From assembly GCF_947179515.1 (NCBI RefSeq), contig NC_067495.1:29239004-29303003 (forward strand): 64,000 nt of DNA, read 5' to 3'. This document shows positions 53,418 through 63,659 of this stretch, piece by piece (the stretch's first letter is position 1; each line of letters starts with the position of its first letter). Below the pieces are notes generated by a model, which was not told the DNA's origin, made no database searches, and worked only from the letters and a program-made list of their open reading frames with translations. The position numbers and the translations under genes are program-made. This DNA comes from Apodemus sylvaticus (lineage: Eukaryota; Chordata; Mammalia; Rodentia; Muridae).

Positions 53418-53760
53418 GTCAGAATCATAAGCTACATATTTTATTAGGTTCTAGAGGAGAAAAGTAGTCTGAAAAATGCCTTAGTAAAAATCCATGACTG
53501 GTCTAAAAGAGCCAACTTTGGCATTTGCAGCTTCCTAGTCAAGATCTCTCCTGTATTCTCCTGGCCCTAGCAGGTACTGCTGTCCCCTGTAGCTAGGCAT
53601 CTCATAGAGGACCCAGCAACCCTCCATTACACTGAAGGAGTGAATTTCACTGAGGTGGAAGCGATCCTGAAGAGAGAGGCAATCATCTGTGATCTCTAAC
53701 ATTTGTCCTCTGAAGTCATGTCTTTCGTAGATCTTCATTCTGTAAGTGCCAGAGTGTTGG
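53418..53760 (-). pseudogene. Processed gamma-crystallin pseudogene (C-terminal domain and 3' UTR), minus strand
   Basis: Minus-strand translation gives GTYRMKIYERHDFRGQM, then ITDDCLSLQDRFHLSEIHSF, WVLYEMPSYRGQQYLL and GPGEYRRDLD, followed by an in-frame TAG at 53537-53535. Beyond the stop, the homologous end EAANAKVGSFRPVMDFY and a normal TAA (53483-53481) follow. This is the second beta/gamma-crystallin domain (third and fourth Greek keys) of a lens gamma-crystallin. The TAG replaces the conserved Trp of DWG. After TAA comes a 63-base 3' UTR with AATAAA (53445-53440) and a short A9 tract (53417-53409). The N-terminal domain is absent, as expected for a 5'-truncated retrocopy. The closest family member is undetermined; no lens role is expected here. 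Confidence 0.93.
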
Positions 53761-53769
53761 GGCCATGGG

Positions 53770-53825
53770 GGTTGTTTTTGAGACAGGGTCTTATACTACC
53801 CTTGGGTGGCCTTGAACTTTTTATT
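53770..53825 (-). mobile_element. B1 fragment, minus strand
   Basis: 'tttttgagacagggtcttat' and 'cttgggtggccttgaac' are the left end of a reverse B1, cut by the L1. Confidence 0.6.
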
Positions 53826-53829
53826 ATTA

Positions 53830-56800
53830 CTACTGTTATTATTTTATTCTTTAATCCTTTTTACAGTCCAATCTTCATCCTCCTCCTGGTCTGACCCCAG
53901 CCGCTCCCCCATCCCATACCTCCCCCAACACCTGTCTCCAAGAGGATGTCCTCATCTCCCCACCATCACCTCACCAGACCACCCAGATCCCTCCCTCCCT
54001 CCACCCCCTTGTGATTGATTTCTTTGCCCTCCAAGTGGGATTGAGGCATCTTAACTTGGGCCCTTCAGTTTGTTAACCTTCTTGAGTTCTGTGGAGTGTA
54101 TCCTGGGTATTCTGTACTTTTTTGGCTAATATCCACTTATTAGTGAGTACATAACCATGAATGTCCTTTTGGGTCTGAGTTACTTCACTCAGGATGATAT
54201 TTTCTAGTTCCAACTATTTGCCTGCAAAGCTCAGGATGGCCTCGTTCTTAATGGCTGAGTAGTATTCCATTGTGTAAATGAACCACATTTTCTGTATCCA
54301 TCCTTCTGTTCTGGGATATCTGGGTTGTTTCCAGCTTCTGGCTATCACAAACAAGGCTACTATGAACATAGTAGGACACGCGGCCCTGTGGCATGGTGGG
54401 GCATCTTTTGGGTATATGTGCAAGAGTGGTATAGCTGGGTCTTCAGGGAGATGTATTTCCAAATTTCTGAGGAACCTCCAGATTGATTTTCAGAGTTGTA
54501 GTACCAGTTTGCAATCCCATCAACAATGGCAGTGTTCCTCTTTTTCCACATTCTTGCCAAGATGAGCTTTGTGCAAGGTGACAAATATGTATCTATTTTC
54601 ATTTTTTTAAACATACAGACTGCTAGTTAGATCAGCACCATTTGTTGAAGATGCTTTCTTTTTTCCATTGTATATTTTGTCTTCTTTGTCAAAGATCAAG
54701 TATCCATAAGTGTGTGATTTTATTTCTGAGTCTTCAAGTTTATTCCATTGACCAACCTGTCTGTCTCTGTGCCAATACCATGCAGCTTTTATCACTATTA
54801 CTCTGTAGTATATCTTGAGGTCAGGGATGGTGATTTCCCCAGAAGTTCTTTTATTATTAAGAATTGTTTTCACTCTTCTGGGGTTTTTTTTCCAGATGAA
54901 TTTGAGAATTGCTCTTTCCATGTTTTTGAAGAATTGTGTTGGGATTTTGATGGGGATTACATTGAATCTGTAGATTACTTTTGGCAGGATGGCCATTTTT
55001 ACTATGTTAATTCTAATCAACCTATGAGCATGGGAGATCTCTCCATTTTCTGAGGTCTTCTTCATTTATTTGTATAAAGGAAGGCTACTGATTTTTTTCA
55101 GTTAATTTTATATCTGGCCCCTTTGCTGAAGTTGTTTATCAACTGTAGAAGTTCTCTGGTAGAATTTTTGTGGTTACTAATGTATACTATCATATTATCT
55201 GCAAATACTGATACTTTGACTTCTTTGATAATTTGTATCCACTTGATCTTCTTTTGTTGTCTTACTGATGTAGCTAGAACTTTGAGTACTATATTGAATA
55301 GATATGGGGAGAGTGGGCATCCTTGTCTTGTCCCTGATTTTAGCAGGATTGCTTCAAGTATACATGTAATTTGATATTGGCTGTTGGTTTGCTGTATATT
55401 GCTTATTATTTTAGGTATGGGCTTTGAATCCCTGCTCTCTCCAATACTTTTAACATGAAGGGATGTTGTATTTTGCCAAATGTTTTTCAGCATCTAATGA
55501 GATGATCATGTGATTTTTTTCCTTTAAGTTTGTTTATATAGTGGATTACATTAATGGATTTTTGTATATTAAACCAACCATGCATCCCTGGGAGGAAACC
55601 TACATGATTGTGGTGAATGATGATTTTAATGTGTTCTTGGATTTGGTTTGTGAGAGTTTTATTGGGTATTTTTGCATCAATATTCATAAGTGAAATTGGT
55701 CTGAAGTTCTCTTTTTTTGGTCTGAAGGTCCTCTTTTTTTGTGTGGTTTAGGTATCAGAGTAATTGTGTGCGTAATTGTGGCTTCATAGAATGAATTAGG
55801 TAGTGTTTTTTTCTGTTTATATTTTATGGAATAGTTTGAGGAATATTGGTGTTAGCACTGCTTTGAAGGTCTGGTGCAATTCTACACTAAAGCCATCTGG
55901 TCTTGGGCTTTTTTTGGTTGGGGGGGTGGTTAATGACTGCTTCTATTTCCTCAGGGAGAAGGGCCTGTTTTAGATAGTTTCCCTGCTCTTGATTTAACAT
56001 TTGGTATTTGGTATCTGTCTAGAAAATTGTCCTTTTCATCTAGATTTTCCAGTTTTGTTGAATATAGGCTTTTGTAGTAGGATCTGATGATTTTTTGAAT
56101 TTCCTCAGTTTCTGTTGTTATGTCTCCCTTTGCATTTCTAATTTTTTTTGATTTGGATACTGTCTCTGGTCCCTTTAGTTAGTTTGGGCCCGGGGTTTAT
56201 CTATCTTGTTGATTTTCTCAAAAAAGCCATCTTTTGGTTTTGTTGATTCTTTGTATTATTCTCTTTCCTTTCCTTTTCTTTTTCCTTTCCTTTCCTTTTC
56301 CTTGCCTTTTCCTTTCTTTTCCGTTCCTTTTCCTTTCTTTTCTTTTCTTTTCTTTTCTTTTCTTTTCTTTTCTTTTCTTTTCTTGTGTTTCTCTGTGTAG
56401 CCCTGGCTGTCCTGGAACTCACTCTGTAGACCAGGCTGGCCTCAAAATCAGAAATCTGCCTACCTCTGCCTTCTAAGTGCTGGGATTAAAGGCATGCGCC
56501 ACCACTGCGTGGCATTCTCATTGTTTCTATTTGGTTGATTTTGGCCTTGAGTTTGACTATTTTCTGCCATCTACTCCTCTTGGGTGAGTTTGCTTCTTTT
56601 TGTTCTAGAGCTCCCAGGTGTACTGTTAGGTTGCAAGTGCAGGATCTCTCTAATTTCTTTACTTAGTGCTATGAATTTTCCTCTTAGCACTGCTTTCATT
56701 GTGTCCCATAAGTTTGAGTATGCTGTGTCATTTTTATTGAATTCCAGGAAGTATTTATTTTCTTTCTTTATTTCTTTCCCAACCAAGTTATCATTGAGCA

Positions 56801-56970
56801 GATGGCTGTTTAATTTCCATGGGTATGTGGGTTTTCTGTTGTTTTTGTTGCTATTGAAGACCATCCTTAGTTCGATGTGATCTGATAGGATGCATGGGAT
56901 TATTTTAATCTTCTTGTATCAGTTAAGGCTTGTTTTGTGATCGATTATATGGTGAGCTTTTTGATGTAGC
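53830..56970 (-). mobile_element. Long degraded L1 (most of ORF2 plus 3' UTR), minus strand
   Basis: The minus strand holds the end of the endonuclease region (56864-56571: VFNSNKNNRKPTYPWKLN, NLWDTMKAVLRGKFIALS), the reverse transcriptase (55687-55098: NIDAKIPNKTLTNQIQEHIK, GTRQGCPLSPYLFN, FADNM in place of the usual FADDM), the C-terminal part (55065-54214: RINIVKMAILPKVIYRFN, MEYYSAIKNEAIL) and the 3' UTR to ~53830. Frameshifts separate every piece. The Asp-to-Asn change at the catalytic motif and the stops mark it as dead. A B1 with a TTTTC array is inserted at 56267-56513. Confidence 0.9.
56267..56513 (-). mobile_element. Young B1 with (TTTTC)n tail, inserted in L1, minus strand
   Basis: A TTTTC/TTTCC pentamer array (56267-56384) is followed by a near-consensus reverse B1 ('gtgtagccctggctgtcctg', 'gtgctgggattaaaggcatg'). 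The L1 reads continuously across it. Short duplication ATTCTCTTT (56258-56266) and ATTCTCATT (56514-56522). Confidence 0.92.
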
Positions 56971-57479
56971 CTGGGTAACTTCAAACTTACAGTAATCCTC
57001 CTTTCTCAGACTTCACTTAGTACATGTACTTTAACCTTCCATATGGTGTGAAAGACCTGCCTAAAACCGTTGACAGGCTCTTAAAAAGCTGTCTGGCTTA
57101 GTATGTGTGTTTATTGCTTTTAGTTGGCTTTCATTGAATCAGTAGTTGGAGCTGGTAGTGGTAAGTGGAAATGCTGGTGGGAGTGTAGATTCTAGGTATG
57201 GGCAATTCGAATAACTGAAAATTCTCTAGAAGGTTATTTCTATTGTGACAACTTGCCATTGTCTTCTTTACAAATCCTTTAGGTGAGGTAGATTGCAAAA
57301 ATGCCTTACAATGCCTTGCAATGCCTCCCATCAAACCTGTGGAACCTATTCCTAATCCTTAACATCTTGATTGGCCTTGCAAGTTGGGTTGACCATAGAC
57401 TGCAATAAAAGTGACCTTATGCGGGCTTTGATCCTAGGCATGAAGAATCATTTCAGTTTCTTACTGCTTTGGGAACTCT
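56971..57479. other. Intronic DNA, B1 scrap at the left
   Basis: 56958-57000 looks like a reverse B1 scrap ('gatgtagcctgggtaacttc'). The rest is unassigned. Confidence 0.45.
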
Positions 57480-57690
57480 GCCACTTTGTGGAAAAACCAC
57501 AGGCTTGGGCTACAGAAAGAGAGACCATGTGGAGGAAAATAGTGGCACCAAGCCAACCCGATAGCCACCTGCAGAAGCGTAAGTGACCCCACCTGAGATC
57601 AGTGGTATTTGGCTTAGAACAGCAGCATTGCCCAGCTGAACTCAGCCCACATTACTGAGCCCCAGAAGTTTGAACTGAAAAAGTATTCCT
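57480..57690 (+). mobile_element. Ancient mammalian dispersed repeat fragment
   Basis: 'accatgtggaggaaaatagt', 'caccaagccaacccgatagc' and 'gcccagctgaactcagccca' resemble an old mammalian interspersed repeat in order and wording. The family is not assigned. The 71-codon frame across it is incidental. Confidence 0.4.
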
Positions 57691-58189
57691 TCAAGATACT
57701 TTGGGGGTGATTTATTACTCAGTGGTTGATAGTTGATGTAGCCAGGTTTAGAAGCTCTTGGATGATTTAGACTCACCTTTAACCTATCCTCTGTCACTCC
57801 CAACATTCTTAGTAATAGCACCTAAAAGTAATTTTGGCTAATTGATGGAGAAAAGGAACTATTAGCAGGGTTTCTGTAGTTCCACCTTTCTCTAGGAAAG
57901 CTTCAGAGGATGCTTGAAACCTGCACAGGTAAAGGGCAGTAGGGCCAGAACCACAGTCTGATCACACCATAGAATTGAGCTGTGCTGGTATTCTAAACAG
58001 CGAATGTAGGATGCCCCAACTACAACAGGAGCATTACTTTTATTACACAGGTGTTGGACTGTGTACTCTCATGGGTATCACAGTCAACCTCTTTTTATAC
58101 TTTGCATCAAGGATTCAAAATCCCATATGGATGGCATCCTGCCAAGGTTAGTCCTGTGTCCAGACCTTGACTTTGAAGAAAACAGGAAG
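57691..58189. other. Intronic DNA without recognised feature
   Basis: Nothing recognised. Confidence 0.5.
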
Positions 58190-58275
58190 GTGTTTGGATT
58201 GAGGATGTGTCTTGGTGATTGAGTGCTTGTCTAACATGCTGCAGATGCTATTCCCTAGCACTATACACTCACACA
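58190..58275 (+). mobile_element. ID-like SINE relic, plus strand
   Basis: 'gtgtcttggtgattgagtgc', 'ttgtctaacatgctgcagat' and 'attccctagcactatacact'. Confidence 0.55.
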
Positions 58276-58779
58276 AAAGAAAGGATCTGACAGTTTTAGC
58301 TTACTTAGTCGAAAACAAATGGACAACTTCATGAATATTGAGGATATTATGATTCTGGGCAGCCAAAAGAAAAATGTCAAATGTTCATTAGTTCTTCACC
58401 ACATAGTGGATGAAGCCAGATTTATATTTTGTGTCCATATTCTGTTGGGAAGAAACAGTTCTGAGTCTGAACCCCAGCCCTTGTTTACTTTCATAGATAC
58501 ATATTCTGGTGGACATTTAGAGATAGTAGGCCTAACTTGCATGTACTTCTGGCTACTGAGGTAGGAATAGTACATTTTTCTGTTGCTGGGCCCAAAGATA
58601 CACCATTCATTCACTAATGTTCTACTCATTGGAACTGAGTAATTTATACATTAGTCAGACTATAGATTGACTAGTTACACAATGAATTGATTCATGTGAC
58701 ACTTGTTTTTATTTACTGTTTGTTTTGTGGTGCTGGGTGGATGGTGCCTAGAGCCTTATACCTGCCAGGGAAGCACTCT
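58276..58779. other. Intronic DNA without recognised feature
   Basis: Opposing 81- and 77-codon open frames have no motifs. Confidence 0.5.
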
Positions 58780-59040
58780 GCCACTATAGTGATCAGTCTT
58801 GACTACCAACTTGATGGTATTTATAATTACCTAGGCCACTCCTGCTCTCATCTCTCTCAGTTTCCTGACTGTGGTGGATACAGTGTGACCAGTTAGTTGC
58901 CTTACATACCTACAGAATTGACTCCTCGCCCTGAAGGATTGCACCCTTAAACTTCAAGCCCCAATAAGCCCTCCCTTAGGTTGCTTTTGTCTTGATATTT
59001 TGTCATATCAGTGAGACAAATAATATATGGATTTAATGGT
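58780..59040 (+). mobile_element. Rodent dispersed repeat, relative of 33215-33683
   Basis: 'gatcagtcttgactaccaac', 'ttgatggtatttataattac', 'tttcctgactgtggtggata' and 'aagccccaataagccctccc' share the layout of the nested element at 33.2-33.7 kb. Confidence 0.6.
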
Positions 59041-59814
59041 TACATTGCACCAACTAATCTTTCAGTTAACATCCAAGCCAATTTTATAACAAAATCCCCC
59101 ATGCCACAATGGTTTGAGCACTTTGGGACTTGGCTTTGCTCTCATCTCTCTGCTTGTCCTATTACTCACCCTTAGCTGACACTTTCCTTGGGACCCACTT
59201 CCTAAGATTAGATCTGATGCCACTGAGCTACACTTACATCCTTGTGGTTATGTCATGGTGATAAAGAGGATTGGTGTTCCACTTGTCGTGAGACCCTGCT
59301 GTTGGTGAGAATGATCCTGAATATGGAGGAAGTTCTTTACCCAAATTTAGTGCCACTGGGCTCTTCAGGGGTTGGGGAGGACAGTGCTAGGATGTCAGGA
59401 AGTTGAGAGGTGTGCTTGTTATTCTAACATCAGGAGAAGGCCCTCTTTGGGAACTTGACAAAGAAGCCAAATATTTGAAGTCAGATCACTTAGCTCATCT
59501 AAGTTTGGTGTTTCTAGAATAAGTTTAGCTCCATGCCAGAAGTCTCCAGTCTACTTGGATTTGAGGTTAAGAGTAGACACTTACGATGTAGACTGAACTT
59601 ACATGTATTAATTCCCTCAGCATGCCAAAGATCTTTGTATAATACTAGTGATCTACTCATTAGAAATGCCTGAATTTGTCCTATTCTTATTAAAGTATTA
59701 GTTTCTTTCAGAAAGAAACACGTGCCCAGAATATTATGTACAAAATATAGAATGTATTGACATCAACTTGGGAAAATTCCAAATAATCTGCAACTATACT
59801 ATAATTTTACTTTT
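59041..59814. other. Intronic DNA without recognised feature
   Basis: Nothing recognised. Confidence 0.5.
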
Positions 59815-59841
59815 TTCTATCTATCTATCCATCTATCTATC

Positions 59842-59880
<39 letters not shown>

Positions 59881-60002
59881 ACATGTAGTTCTGGCTGTTC
59901 TGGAACTTACTTTGTAGACCAGACTGACCTCGAACTCATAGAGATCTGCCTGACTCTGTCTCCAGTGCTGGAACTAAAAGCATGCATCACTATGCCTGGC
60001 TC
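59815..60002 (-). mobile_element. B1 SINE with (TATC)n tail, minus strand
   Basis: (TATC)n with two interruptions at 59815-59880, then reverse B1 ('gctgttctggaacttacttt', 'agcatgcatcactatgcctg'). Confidence 0.88.
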
Positions 60003-60205
60003 TTTTTTTTTTTTTTTTTTAGTAGAGAATAGTTTAGTCAGGGCATGGGGAGGGGAGTTGAAAAGGGAGTAGAGACAGAAAAGGAGAGGGGGAGTGGGGA
60101 GAGGGGAGGGGAAGGGAAGGGAAGGGAGGAGAGGAGGCTGGCCATGAGCACTGGGGGAGAGGGGGAGCAGGTGGGAGAGGACAGAGCTAGAGCAAGATGA
60201 CAAGA
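60003..60205 (+). repeat. GA-rich rodent dispersed repeat, copy 2, with T-run
   Basis: T18 at ~60003-60020, then 'gtttagtcagggcatgggga' through 'aggctggccatgagcactgg', the relative of 12690-12860. Contains a G-run cluster at 60091-60128. Confidence 0.65.
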
Positions 60206-60211
60206 GCACCT

Positions 60212-60362
60212 GGCACTTTTTTATGTTTTGAGACAGGCTCTTATTCTGTAGCTCAAGCTAGCCTGGAATTAACTACATAGCCCAAGCTGACCTTCAGTTT
60301 ATGGTGATCTTCCTGTCTTAGCTTCCTGAGTGCTGTGATTAAAGTCATGCATCATAAGCCTG
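60212..60362 (-). mobile_element. B1 SINE, minus strand
   Basis: 'ttttgagacaggctcttatt', 'ctagcctggaattaactaca' and 'agtgctgtgattaaagtcat'. Confidence 0.75.
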
Positions 60363-61044
60363 GGTTTTACTTTTGAAAAGCACTAAAAATGTCAGAAAAA
60401 GGACTATCTGCAACGCTAATCCTTTGGCTTGTTAGTTAAGTCTGAGTTGCCAGAACCAGCAGAAGCTTTATAAGATTCTGGCAGTTCATTTGCATTCACC
60501 TGAGATTTCTCTGCTTCCAGCTGCACAGAATTTCTGTGATATGCAAAGCCCTGAAACTTGGGCCAGGATTCTGAAAGTAATTTTCTCTTGTAATCTGTGC
60601 TATAATTGCATTTTAATTCAGTTCTGGTGTCAAGATTGCTTGTGTGTATATGTCGTGTTCTCTTCATTTCATTAGTTCCTGGTATTTAGGCCAAATGCCT
60701 GGCACAGTTTGTCTTTGGTAAATTTTATTTATTACTGTGGAGTCTGCTATTCTTCTTTCCTAAATTGATGGAGAGGGCCCGTTGTGACTTGGCAGCTCAC
60801 TTCATGGGCCATCGCCCCCTCTGCTGACCTTTGCGGGATTGGATCCTATTTCTTCCTCGGCATGTGCCAGCTCTGAGGAACCCTTGAACTTGAAGTGATG
60901 AGTCCCCACTTGATTGCATCCATCTGGGTAGCTTGGAAAGATCGGCTTGTCAAAGAAGGCTTGTTTGAAAAAAGTCACAAGAGACCATCAGCATCAATGA
61001 CATCATCACATCAGTCCCTATCCTCCTCATAATAGGTGCAAAAG
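60363..61044. other. Intronic DNA without recognised feature
   Basis: No repeat or gene recognised. Confidence 0.5.
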
Positions 61045-61165
61045 AAAAAAATTACCACAGAGCAAAGCATAGCAGCCTATATTTATAATCCCAGAACATG
61101 AGGGGGAGGTGAAAGCTGGAGGATCAGAAATTCAGGCCTCACCTTGGCTACATGAGACCATGTAA
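61045..61165 (+). mobile_element. Old B1-like relic, plus strand
   Basis: 'ttataatcccagaacatgag' and 'ttcaggcctcaccttggcta'. Confidence 0.55.
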
Positions 61166-62104
61166 CTTTGTTTCAAAGCCTGTATTGGATATGTGTCCGA
61201 GGTCCACCGTAGCTATTTTCACTTTGGTAGTTTCCTTGCTTTGTATACCAGGGACCTTTGCTGCCATGCTTAGCTTTGCAGTCTGTGAGCTGTGCAGGTT
61301 CTCTCTATTCTTCCAAGATTGCCTGGACAGTACCTCCTTGAAGGAGCTAGTATCTTGCTGTGGAGTGTCTCTTAGGTATGTTGAGAGTGTGGAAAGTAAT
61401 CACCACAGTGAGATCTGTACAGAAGAGGGGGGCTGTCTTCTTACTTTCAAGGGCTCCTAATTAACCAATGTGCTGGTGGATACAGTTAAGAGTTCTTGGG
61501 TTCTATAGCAGTGAATAGCAGATACTTGGCTCCAGAGCTTGGTCCACTTGCTGACCTCAGACTCATGGATATCAAACTGCAGTATTACTCTCAGTTGGTG
61601 AAATCTGCTCTTGGCTACTGACGGTGAGGGTTGTCCCTTCACTACTGAGCTGAACCTCTTGCGGCCTGGACTTTCAAGCTTAATATGTCGTTCTCTAACT
61701 CTCCATAACTACCTATGAGGTCTATCTCTTACCCCTGGCCCATAATAGGTTAAATTTGGGTCATATGACTTGCTGTCCCCCACCCCTTTTAACATCTTTC
61801 CAGGGTAGCTTAGTTTAAAACAAAAGGTTCTTTTTCAAGATGGCACCTGGCCACATTACCTTCCAAGTCATATAGAATACAAAATGGGATTATATTTCTA
61901 TTACTAATCCATTTCTGGAAGACCCAGTCTCACAAAACCAACAACTAGACTTGAGGCTTGTGGGATGGTGCTGTGGGTAGGATTGCCAGGTTCCTTTCGC
62001 TATGATCACCCCACCTGGATTACTTGTGGATGAAGCTTCTGCTTCTCATCCCCACACTTGGGAGCCATGTGATTGGAGCTGTGTTCTATATAGCTTTGGA
62101 GGGT
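61166..62104. other. Intronic DNA without recognised feature
   Basis: A 102-codon plus-strand frame (61152-61460) has no recognisable motif and starts in the B1 relic. Confidence 0.5.
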
Positions 62105-62215
62105 TACGCTATTTGTAATTTTTAGCTTTCCCATCTGTGTAGCTAAGGATGACCTTGACCTCTTGATCCTCATGTCTTAACCTCCTGAGTGCTGGGATTA
62201 TAGGTACACCATAGG
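62105..62215 (-). mobile_element. Old B1 relic, minus strand
   Basis: 'gtagctaaggatgaccttga' and 'gagtgctgggattataggta'. Confidence 0.65.
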
Positions 62216-62349
62216 CTCACCTATGCTCATGCACTTTTCAGTTGGTCTGTCCTGCATTTGTGAATTTATGCAGCTCTTTTTTTTACATTTTCCTTTTAAG
62301 ATAGAGTTTATATTTTCTTTCTAGTCTATGTCAGGCAGTAACTGAGTTC

Positions 62350-62350
<1 letters not shown>

Positions 62351-62380
<30 letters not shown>

Positions 62381-62384
62381 TTTT
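62351..62384 (-). mobile_element. Tail-only retroposition footprint, (TTTA)n
   Basis: Thirty-four bases of ATTT units ending AATTTT, i.e. an A-rich tail on the minus strand, stand between perfect copies of AGTAACTGAGTTCT (62337-62350 and 62385-62398). There is no element body. Confidence 0.7.
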
Positions 62385-62465
62385 AGTAACTGAGTTCTTT
62401 AGACTTTAGAAAATTTGTTTGTAAATCAATTCAATTTTTGTTTAGTGTCTAAGACCTGAAACTCA

Positions 62466-62615
62466 GGCTGGGCATAGTGGTGCATGCCTTTAATAGCACT
62501 TGAGAGAGAGCCAGAGGCAGGTAGATCTCTTGTGAGTTTGAGGCCATCCTGGTCTACATAGTGAGTTCCAGGACAACCAGGGCTATGTAGAGAGACTCTG
62601 TCTCAACAAACACAC
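62466..62615 (+). mobile_element. B1 SINE, plus strand
   Basis: 'ggctgggcatagtggtgcat', 'gtgagtttgaggccatcctg' and 'gttccaggacaaccagggct'. Confidence 0.85.
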
Positions 62616-62652
62616 ACAAATGCATACACACCTTGAAGTGAGACTCTCTCTC

Positions 62653-62654
<2 letters not shown>

Positions 62655-62697
<43 letters not shown>
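62655..62697 (+). repeat. (CA)n microsatellite
   Basis: Perfect CA run following a partly repeated B1 end ('gagactctctctcaaaacac'). Confidence 0.95.
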
Positions 62698-62700
<3 letters not shown>

Positions 62701-62804
62701 TACACACCTAACCAACCAACCGACCAACAAATTATCCCAAACCACCTGACTCTGAAACTGCTGGAAGCAAACATTTCAAGATAGAGATGGAGGTATGTGT
62801 TTTT

Positions 62805-63655
62805 CATTTTTAGATCCTGGATGGTTTTATTAATTTCCTTTGCCTGTTTGATTGTGTTTTCCTGTAATTCTTTAAGGGATTTTTGTGTTACCTTTTTAAG
62901 GACTTCTGGCTGTTTACTTGTGTCCTCCTGTATTTCTTTATATCCTTCTTAATGTCCTTTATCATCATCATGAGAAGTGATTTTAGATCTGAATTTTGCT
63001 TCTCTGGTGTGATGGTGTATCCAGGACTTGCTATGGTAGAAGAATTGGGTTCTGATGATGCCAAGTAGCTTTGGTTTCTGTTGCTTATGTTCTTATGCTT
63101 GCCTCCCACCATCTGATTATCTCTAATACTGCCTGCCTTCGCTATATCTGACTGCAGCCTGTCCTTCCTGTGATCCTGGTTGTGTCAGAACTCCTTAGAG
63201 TCAAAGTGTCTCTGTGGTCCTGTGATTCTGGGATCCTGTGATCCTGAGATCCTGGATGTGTCAGTGTTCCTGGGAGTCAAGCTGCCTCTGGGATCCTGAG
63301 ATCTTGGTATGACCAAGCTCCTGTGATCCTGTGATCCTGTGATCCTGTGATCCTGTGATCCTGGGAGTGGAGGTTACTTTGGGTGTTGTGGGACTGGTTC
63401 TGGAGTTTGTGCCCAAGGTCTGCTCAGGGCACCTGCTTAGACCAGAAGGAAACTGAGCCACTGGTCAGGTGGAGTTCCTGGGTGCCTGTGTCCTACTGGT
63501 CCCAGTTACTCCCAGTGTTAGGACAGATGTTGTATCCTCCTCACCTCTGATCTGTGATTCTGGGCATGTTAGAATACCTGGGAGTGGAGCTTCCTCTGGG
63601 ACTGGCTGTGGGCACTGGCCCGGACCAAAAGGATCTGTACCCCATTTTTAATAGA
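62805..63655 (-). mobile_element. L1 5' UTR and ORF1 start, 3'-truncated, minus strand
   Basis: The minus strand shows a 5' UTR (63655-63115) and the ORF1 start MVGGKHKNISNRNQSYLAS at 63112, which then breaks in the coiled coil near 62888 and is lost at ~62805. It is closely related to 48040-48690. A fivefold octamer CTGTGATC lies at 63321-63360 in the 5' UTR. Confidence 0.85.
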
Positions 63656-63659
63656 GTCA

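Noticed and set aside
57371..57586. 71-codon plus-strand frame that looks protein-like
   Set aside because: It overlaps an ancient dispersed repeat fragment and has no recognisable family.
60818..60831. CTCF-like sequence (minus strand cagcagagggggcg)
   Set aside because: The AGGGGGCG core fits, but the bases before it do not keep the consensus spacing.
61152..61460. 102-codon plus-strand frame
   Set aside because: Starts in a B1 relic and shows no domain or codon pattern that I can support.
63321..63360. Possible CRISPR-like array of short repeats
   Set aside because: Contiguous octamers without spacers in a rodent L1 5' UTR; a CRISPR array is not expected in this genome.
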